Made by a program: the position numbers and the translations under genes. From an uncultured Bacilli bacterium (GTDB lineage: Bacteria; Bacillota_I; Bacilli_A; RF39; UBA660), in assembly GCA_944332535.1 (NCBI GenBank), contig CALVKE010000038.1, forward strand, positions 1-47,469: a DNA stretch of 47,469 nucleotides, written 5' to 3'. Under the pieces are notes generated by a model. That model saw only the letters and a list, made by a program, of their open reading frames with translations. It had not been told where the DNA came from and ran no database searches. Shown piece by piece: positions 42,515 through 47,469 of the stretch (positions within the stretch are counted from its first letter, which is position 1; each line of letters opens with the position of its first letter).

Positions 42515-43285
42515 ATGAAAAAAATAGTACTATTAGTTGGCAAGTTATTTCTTTGTGTTTTGATAGCCTTCTTTATTAGTTGGCTTATCATAAAACATGA
42601 TTTTTTGAAATTTTCTCAAACAAGTAAAAAGTATGAAGATACGGAACAATTTTTTATTAACAATGAAAATAGAGATATCGCAAAAATAAAAGAAGACATA
42701 GATAAAGTAAATAATCCAATACTCGAGCCTCCTCTTCTACCAGATTATGATGTGTCTCCTAAGGATTTCTTTCAGCAAAATAGAATCTTGATGATTGGAG
42801 ACTCTATGGTGGAAGGAATGGACGCTTATGAAGTTTTATATTCGTCTAATACGATATGGCAACGAGGAAAAAGAATTGATGACATGTCAGATCAGTTAGA
42901 AAAAGCTGTTACTTATAACCCTAGTGCTATTATTCTTTCCTATGGATTAAACGATGTTCAATTATGGAATGGACGAGTAGATAGCTTTATTAACGCTTAT
43001 AATAATAGTTTAGAGAATATCCGAAAAGCTCTTCCGAATACCACAATCTATGTATGTTCCATATTTCCTGTCAGTCAAGAGGCAATTGACAGAGATTCTT
43101 CTTTTCAATATATCAATTTATTCAATGATAGATTGCAACAATTATGTAATGATAAAGGAATTTCGTTTATAGACAGCAGATATTTATTATCAAATGTATC
43201 TAATCCCTATGGGCCTGATGGCATACATCCGAAAGCTTTTTTCTACAAAGAATGGGCGAATGATATTATGAGTAAAATGAGGTAA
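42515..43285 (+). CDS. Membrane-anchored SGNH/GDSL-type hydrolase or acyltransferase
   Basis: A 256-residue protein. An N-terminal helix (about 4-26) anchors it outside the membrane. The SGNH core follows, with block I ILMIGDSMVEG (91-101, Ser 97), block III YGLNDVQLW (143-151) and block V DGIHPKAF (235-242, Asp and His). SGNH proteins encoded beside MBOAT genes move or remove O-acetyl groups on extracellular glycans. It starts the plus-strand operon, ending 4 bases before the DUF4358 gene. The ATG at 42515 has GGTGG 5 bases upstream; GTG at 42506 is an alternative. Confidence 0.83.
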   Translation: MKKIVLLVGKLFLCVLIAFFISWLIIKHDFLKFSQTSKKYEDTEQFFINNENRDIAKIKEDIDKVNNPILEPPLLPDYDVSPKDFFQQNRILMIGDSMVEGMDAYEVLYSSNTIWQRGKRIDDMSDQLEKAVTYNPSAIILSYGLNDVQLWNGRVDSFINAYNNSLENIRKALPNTTIYVCSIFPVSQEAIDRDSSFQYINLFNDRLQQLCNDKGISFIDSRYLLSNVSNPYGPDGIHPKAFFYKEWANDIMSKMR

Positions 43286-43289
43286 TATT

Positions 43290-43751
43290 ATGAGAGTAAA
43301 ACAAATAATTTTTATTGCACTTTTTATTATTCTTTTATTATTAATACCATTTTTCATAAAGGATAAAAAAGTGGAATGGGACGAGATTAAAGAAGTAATT
43401 AAACCATACATTGATCAACAAGTAGTTCAAAATGTTGATTCCAGTACGATATATAATCATTATAAAATAAATACTAATTTGCTAGATGGCTATATTAGTT
43501 ATGGACCTATTTCTTATATGGATGTTCAAGAAATCACAATCTTTAAAGAAAAAAAGATAGAGCAAAGAGATGTTATCGTAAAAAAAATAAAAGACTACAT
43601 TGCTAAAAAAATAACTACTTTTGAAGGATATGCTCCTTTACAGGTAGACTTATTAAAAAATGCTATTGTAGAAGTTAAGGGAGATTATATATTTTGTATA
43701 ATACTAGAGGATAATACTTCGTTATGGCATGATATTATGAAATTATTTTAG
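43290..43751 (+). CDS. DUF4358 family membrane-anchored protein
   Basis: A 153-residue protein with one N-terminal helix (about 5-22) and an outer domain of about 125 residues. The SYGPISYMDVQEITIFK block and a FEGYAPLQVDLLKNAIVEVKGDYIFC block are the hallmarks of DUF4358. The function is not known. There is no lipobox cysteine, so it is held by the helix. DUF4358 genes recur beside MBOAT/AlgJ-like genes in gut Bacillota, and here it sits inside such an operon, which suggests a structural or regulatory part in the acylation machine. GAGGTAAT precedes the ATG. Confidence 0.82.
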   Translation: MRVKQIIFIALFIILLLLIPFFIKDKKVEWDEIKEVIKPYIDQQVVQNVDSSTIYNHYKINTNLLDGYISYGPISYMDVQEITIFKEKKIEQRDVIVKKIKDYIAKKITTFEGYAPLQVDLLKNAIVEVKGDYIFCIILEDNTSLWHDIMKLF

Positions 43752-43765
43752 AAAGAAGGATCCCA

Positions 43766-45127
43766 ATGTCTTTTAATAGTATTATATTTTGCTTTCTATT
43801 TTTACCAATTGCAATTATTATTTATTTCTTTATTCCCAAAAAATTAAAAAATATATATTTACTAATCATTAGTATATTATTTTATTCTTATAGTAGTATT
43901 TTTCATACCATTATCTTATTATTAATCACCATTTATAATTTTGTTGCAGTTCGAAAAATGGATGAGTTACAAGAAAAAAGAAGAAAATATAAATTGATTG
44001 AGATATTAATAATCAATATTTTTACATTATGTTATTTTAAATATTATTATATATTGCTAGATAATTTATTTCATAATCTTTCCTTTAAAGAAATTATTTT
44101 ACCTCTTGGTATGTCATTTTATATATTTACTATATTGTCTTATGTAATTGATGTATATAAAGGAAAAGTACGTAGTGAATCAAATTTGACCTCTTTTGGT
44201 TTGTATGTTTTATTCTTTCCCAAATTAATAATGGGGCCCATTGTCAGATATCAAGATTTTAACGAGCAAATCGATCATCATGATTTTAATAATTCTTTAT
44301 TTCATTACGGTTTTAAAAGATTTATTATTGGTCTTGCTATGAAAGTGGTGCTAGCAGATACTTTTTCTAGAATTATTTCTTTGTATCAAGTTGATTCCAT
44401 GCTTGGTAGTATTGTCATCATTGTCTTGTATTCTATGCAATTATATTATGACTTTGCAGGTTATACAAATATGGCATTAGGACTTAGTAATATTTTCGAG
44501 TTTGATTTTCGAGAAAACTTTCATTACCCTTATATGTCAAAAAGTGTGGGAGAATTCTTTCGAAGATGGCATATTTCATTAGGCGAATGGTTTCGTGATT
44601 ATGTTTATATTCCTTTGGGAGGTAGTCGAACAACAAAGCCTCGTCTAGTAATTAATCTGTTAATTGTTTGGCTTCTTACAGGAATGTGGCATGGGGCTAG
44701 TTATAATTTTATTCTTTGGGGGATTTTTTTAGGAGTCATCATCGTTATAGAAAAATTAGTATTATCTAAAATTAAAATTCCTACATTTGTTGGCGTCCTA
44801 TTTACTTTTATATGTATATCAATTAGTTGGATATTCTTCTTCAATTCTGATTTTGATCATATCACACTATTGTTTAAAAACTTAGTTAATATCCATCATT
44901 TTGCTGATGATCAAATCTATTCGATATTAAGTAATTATCTTGTTTATCTAATTGTTGGTTTTATCGCTTTGACTCCTGTTATCAAAAATATTGGTATTTC
45001 AATTCAGGAAAAACACCCTTATCTATATAATTGTTTTAGTTGTATTTATCTATTATTTTTAATCCTTTTATCAACATCCTATATGATTAGTTATTCCTAT
45101 CAACCATTTTTATATTTTAACTTTTAA
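43766..45127 (+). CDS. MBOAT family O-acyltransferase (AlgI/DltB-like)
   Basis: A 453-residue polytopic membrane protein with about 10-11 helices. MBOAT hallmarks are YFDF-type YYDFAGYTNMALGLSNIF, FFRRWHISLGEWFRDYVYIPLGG (about 267-290) and the invariant histidine in TGMWHGASYNFILWG (near 309). The family passes an acyl group from a cytoplasmic donor such as acetyl-CoA across the membrane to an extracellular acceptor system. It is flanked by an SGNH protein and a DHHW/AlgJ-like protein, the alginate-acetylation logic. AGAAGGA precedes the ATG. The target is probably the capsule made by the divergent operon. Confidence 0.92.
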   Translation: MSFNSIIFCFLFLPIAIIIYFFIPKKLKNIYLLIISILFYSYSSIFHTIILLLITIYNFVAVRKMDELQEKRRKYKLIEILIINIFTLCYFKYYYILLDNLFHNLSFKEIILPLGMSFYIFTILSYVIDVYKGKVRSESNLTSFGLYVLFFPKLIMGPIVRYQDFNEQIDHHDFNNSLFHYGFKRFIIGLAMKVVLADTFSRIISLYQVDSMLGSIVIIVLYSMQLYYDFAGYTNMALGLSNIFEFDFRENFHYPYMSKSVGEFFRRWHISLGEWFRDYVYIPLGGSRTTKPRLVINLLIVWLLTGMWHGASYNFILWGIFLGVIIVIEKLVLSKIKIPTFVGVLFTFICISISWIFFFNSDFDHITLLFKNLVNIHHFADDQIYSILSNYLVYLIVGFIALTPVIKNIGISIQEKHPYLYNCFSCIYLLFLILLSTSYMISYSYQPFLYFNF

Positions 45128-45136
45128 GGAGGAAAC

Positions 45137-46246
45137 ATGAAAAAACATAATTATTTTATCGGATGGATCACATTAATATTTTTATTAACCATATTTTTTA
45201 TTAATTTCTTTTCCCCTACTTTAACTTTTTCGAATCAAGAAAATAGAATTCTTGCGAGTAAACCAAAATTAGATTTCGATAGCCTATTGGACGGTAGTTA
45301 TTTTTCTTCTTATAGCAAATATTTAGAAGATCAATTTTGGAATAGAACTATGTGGAAAAGTTTTAAAACGAGCTTTGAGAAAAAAATGGGGTTAAAGAAA
45401 ATTGATCATTTATATTTTGGAAAAGATGGCAGATTAATAGAAGAAGCAATTGTTCCAAGTGATGACTTTTTAACACGAAGAATTAATAATTTAACAAAGT
45501 TTCTTGATTATTACAAAGATCTTAATACAGAATTTGTATTAGTTCCAAATAAAATTGGAATATATAATGAAGAAATTGGAGTCGAAAACAAGCAAAAAGA
45601 AATTTATCATAATTTTATCAAGAATTTTGATCCGGAATTATTTAAAGTAAATTGTTTTGATATATTGAACTCTCATAAAGAAGAAAATATATTTTATAAT
45701 ACGGATCATCATTATACCTCTTTAGCTGCACGTTATATAAGTGAAAGTTTATACGATAAAAAAGAAGTAACCTATGACAAATATATTGTAAACGATCATT
45801 TTATGGGAACGAGTGCGAATAAGATTGCTTACTATGATAAAGCAGATATTTTTGAATTATATGTACCAAAAGTGGACGTATCTTATTATTTAACTTATAG
45901 TAATGAAGAGAAGGAATATACTTCGCTATATGATAAGAGTAAACAATATAGTTATAATCCTTATGAGATTTTTTTCGGTGGTAATAAAAGTATTATTGAC
46001 ATTCGGACAAATTCAAAAAAGGAAGAAAAGCTACTTATACTAAAGGATTCCTATGCGAATAGTTTCATTCCATTTATTTTATCGGATTATAGAGAAATAA
46101 TTGTTGTGGATCCTAGATATTATTATGATGATATAAATTCTTTAATTGAGGATAAGCAAATCACTGATATCTTGTTCTTTTACAGTATGAATACATTTTT
46201 TGAAGATACCTCTTTGGACGATATGATTGAAAATACCGAAAAATAG
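45137..46246 (+). CDS. DHHW/AlgJ-like extracytoplasmic acetyltransferase
   Basis: A 369-residue protein with an N-terminal helix (about 8-26) that anchors an outer SGNH-like domain. FSNQENRILASKPKLDFD and YFSSYSKYLEDQFWNRTMWKSFK are typical openings of the DHHW family. NTDHHYTSLAARY (about 188-200) is the signature Asp-His pair and LKDSYANSFIPFIL (about 301-314) carries the serine. The usual DHHW reads DHHY here. AlgJ/AlgX-like proteins put the acetyl group on the polymer after MBOAT passes it out. It is the last gene of the operon, followed by a terminator. AAGGAGG precedes the ATG. Confidence 0.87.
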   Translation: MKKHNYFIGWITLIFLLTIFFINFFSPTLTFSNQENRILASKPKLDFDSLLDGSYFSSYSKYLEDQFWNRTMWKSFKTSFEKKMGLKKIDHLYFGKDGRLIEEAIVPSDDFLTRRINNLTKFLDYYKDLNTEFVLVPNKIGIYNEEIGVENKQKEIYHNFIKNFDPELFKVNCFDILNSHKEENIFYNTDHHYTSLAARYISESLYDKKEVTYDKYIVNDHFMGTSANKIAYYDKADIFELYVPKVDVSYYLTYSNEEKEYTSLYDKSKQYSYNPYEIFFGGNKSIIDIRTNSKKEEKLLILKDSYANSFIPFILSDYREIIVVDPRYYYDDINSLIEDKQITDILFFYSMNTFFEDTSLDDMIENTEK

Positions 46247-46276
46247 GACTATTAAAGAATTGGGAATAAATGATTT

Positions 46277-46314
46277 GGGAGAGATTTTTTTATCTCTCTT
46301 TTTTGTTTTCTTTT
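46277..46314 (+). terminator. Intrinsic terminator of the acylation operon
   Basis: GAGAGAT, TTTTTT loop, ATCTCTC, then TTTTTTGTTTTC, starting 30 bases after the stop at 46246. The 7-bp stem and T-tract are clear. Confidence 0.85.
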
Positions 46315-46373
46315 CCATGTTATCTTACTCATTTTATAAAATGTAAAAAATATAATGGAATGAGGGGATAGGA

Positions 46374-46493
46374 ATGAGAGTATTACGAGTGGAAAATTAT
46401 GATAAGAATGGAAATAGAATCGAACCTAAGAGGGTTACTTTACATTTTTCTTTATTATATACCCTATTAAAGAAATACATGACGGAATCATAA
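46374..46493 (+). CDS. Small 39-residue protein upstream of the serine recombinase
   Basis: An ATG at 46374, 2 bases after a GGGGATAGG ribosome-like stretch (with GAGGGG about 7-12 bases away), opens a 39-codon frame ending TAA. The product is MRVLRVENYDKNGNRIEPKR followed by VTLHFSLLYTLLKKYMTES. A TATAAT at 46351 lies 17 bases before it, without a good -35. I do not recognise a family. Small ORFs ahead of large serine recombinases are common in Gram-positive mobile elements and may be directionality or excision factors. The good ribosome site and position favour a real gene. Confidence 0.55.
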   Translation: MRVLRVENYDKNGNRIEPKRVTLHFSLLYTLLKKYMTES

Positions 46494-46570
46494 GCTAGAC
46501 TATTAGCATGTTATTTTTTAGGAAAAGGGGGGAATAAGTTATTAGTCATTTCAAAGCCGGAGTCAAAAAC

Positions 46571-47469
46571 ATGAAAGCTCTTTACGTTCGAGTTTCCACA
46601 GATACTCAAGTAGAAGGTTATTCGATCGATGCGCAAATAGAGTTTTTAGTGAGTTTTTTAAAGAGTCAAGGATGGAAGGATTATGAAGTATATATGGATC
46701 CTGGATTTAGTGGTAAGAATTTAGAAAGACCTGCGATTCAAAAACTAATTAAAGACTGTGAATCTGGGGATATTGATACGGTATTGGTCTTTAAATTAGA
46801 TAGATTATCCCGTAGTCAAAAAGATACTCTCTTTTTAATAGAAGAAGTATTTAATAAAAACAATGTAGGTTTTATTTCTATTAGAGAAAGATTTGATACT
46901 ACTTCTCCTTTTGGTAAAGCCATGATAGGAATACTTTCTGTCTTTGCTCAATTAGAAAGAGAAACAATTTTAGAAAGAACCAGAATTGGTCTTAAAAAAC
47001 GTGCTGAGGATGGGTATTGGCGAGGGGGTGGTAAAACTCCTTTTGCTTATGATTATGATAAAGAAACAGGAACTTTAGTTGTGAATCCAGAAAGAAAGGC
47101 TATTTTTGATTTAATGAAGACTTTGCGAATACAAGGATATAGTTATCATGAGTTATCGAAAGTAACTGGATATGATGAAGCATGGATTCAAGGAATATTA
47201 AATGCCAAAACTAATTTAGGAAAAATCCCTTACAAAGGAGAACTTTATGATGGAAGACATGAAGCGATTATTAGTGAAGAAGAATATGAACAATTACAAA
47301 TAATAGAAAAATCTCGAAGTAGGAATCAACATGCTAGTCATTACTTATTATCAGGAAAGATATACTGCGCGAAATGTGGTGCCAAATATCGTTATCAAAA
47401 ATGGGGACAAAGAATTATTTGTTACTGCTATTCACAACAGAAAAGCAAACCTAAATTAGTAAAAGATCC
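46571..47469 (+). CDS. Large serine recombinase (cut by window edge)
   Basis: About 299 residues are visible. A resolvase catalytic domain comes first: ALYVRVSTDTQVEGYSID with Ser 9 as nucleophile, DPGFSGKNLERPAIQ, VFKLDRLSRSQKDT and FAQLERETILERTRIGL. Next is the Recombinase domain (about 155-250; KTPFAYDYDKETG, IPYKGELYDGRHEAIIS) and the start of a zinc ribbon (CAKCG near 266, CYCYS near 282). A coiled coil and C terminus should lie beyond the edge. Such enzymes integrate or excise phages, conjugative elements or cassettes, or invert promoters. The ATG at 46571 follows CCGGAG. It does not appear truncated by mutation; only the window ends. Confidence 0.93.
   Translation, partial: MKALYVRVSTDTQVEGYSIDAQIEFLVSFLKSQGWKDYEVYMDPGFSGKNLERPAIQKLIKDCESGDIDTVLVFKLDRLSRSQKDTLFLIEEVFNKNNVGFISIRERFDTTSPFGKAMIGILSVFAQLERETILERTRIGLKKRAEDGYWRGGGKTPFAYDYDKETGTLVVNPERKAIFDLMKTLRIQGYSYHELSKVTGYDEAWIQGILNAKTNLGKIPYKGELYDGRHEAIISEEEYEQLQIIEKSRSRNQHASHYLLSGKIYCAKCGAKYRYQKWGQRIICYCYSQQKSKPKLVKD

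Noticed and set aside
1-47469. tRNA, rRNA or known riboswitch genes
   Set aside because: None was recognised by eye; I saw no cloverleaf with TTCGA-type loop and no rRNA-like stretch. A covariance-model scan would settle this.

Overview
This window looks like a chromosomal cell-surface polysaccharide locus of a low-GC Gram-positive bacterium (Bacillota, probably a gut anaerobe of the Clostridia or Erysipelotrichia type). The reasons are the AT-rich composition, strong AGGAGG-type ribosome sites, TATAAT promoters, standard use of TGA as stop, ChW wall-binding repeats, BspA-type leucine-rich repeats, a Gram-positive CpsB/C/D regulatory set and a LytR-CpsA-Psr ligase. The species cannot be named from the sequence alone.

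Layout, read mostly on the minus strand from right to left. (1) 42212 to 28599: a complete Wzx/Wzy-type capsule operon with its own promoter (TTAACA-N16-TATAAT). It holds Wzz/CpsC, the CpsD kinase, the CpsB phosphatase, an initiating phosphoglycosyl transferase, an attenuator-like hairpin, a TagA/CpsF transferase, GT4, GT2, a TupA-like ATP-grasp protein, Wzy, GT4, Wzx, Ugd and an LCP ligase. It ends in the stub of an unrelated ABC permease and an intrinsic terminator. (2) 28558 to 26441: a second polymerase/ligase-like membrane protein and a GT2. (3) 26390 to 10883: rmlA, a methyltransferase with a coiled-coil tail, then (from a second promoter) a WsaF-like transferase, GT4, Wzt, Wzm, a tandem GT2, a DUF2142 GT-C-like protein, a polyprenyl-phosphate GT2 with its DUF2304 partner, another GT2, a flippase fused to a GT11 fucosyltransferase, and a fucosyltransferase-like protein. 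This looks like an ABC-exported, rhamnose-containing wall glycan with lipid-linked side-chain decoration, resembling the streptococcal GacI/J/K/L logic. (4) 10813 to 9465: an IS3-family element. (5) 9147 to 4801: a 1448-residue secreted mosaic surface protein (LRR, CAP, Big_2 repeats, ChW repeats), preceded by a cluster of hairpins. (6) 4698 to 1: a DPM-like GT2, an ISAs1-family element inserted in that gene's terminator, a GT4, a PssD/PssE (Alg14/Alg13-like) pair and the start of another GT2.

Divergently, on the plus strand from 42515 to 46246, sits an operon of SGNH protein, DUF4358 protein, MBOAT and DHHW/AlgJ-like protein. It probably O-acetylates the polysaccharide outside the membrane. 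Beyond its terminator lie a 39-residue ORF and a large serine recombinase cut by the window edge, possibly the end of a mobile element or a DNA-inversion gene.

Together the genes cover regulation and chain length, initiation, repeat-unit assembly, flipping, polymerisation, ABC export, lipid-linked decoration, acylation and attachment to the wall. Precursor genes are sparse (only rmlA and ugd), so rmlBCD and the GDP-fucose genes must lie elsewhere if those sugars are used. The most unusual items are the flippase-GT11 fusion, the coexistence of Wzy-type and ABC-type machinery, two insertion sequences both sitting in terminator-like palindromes, and the acylation cassette.
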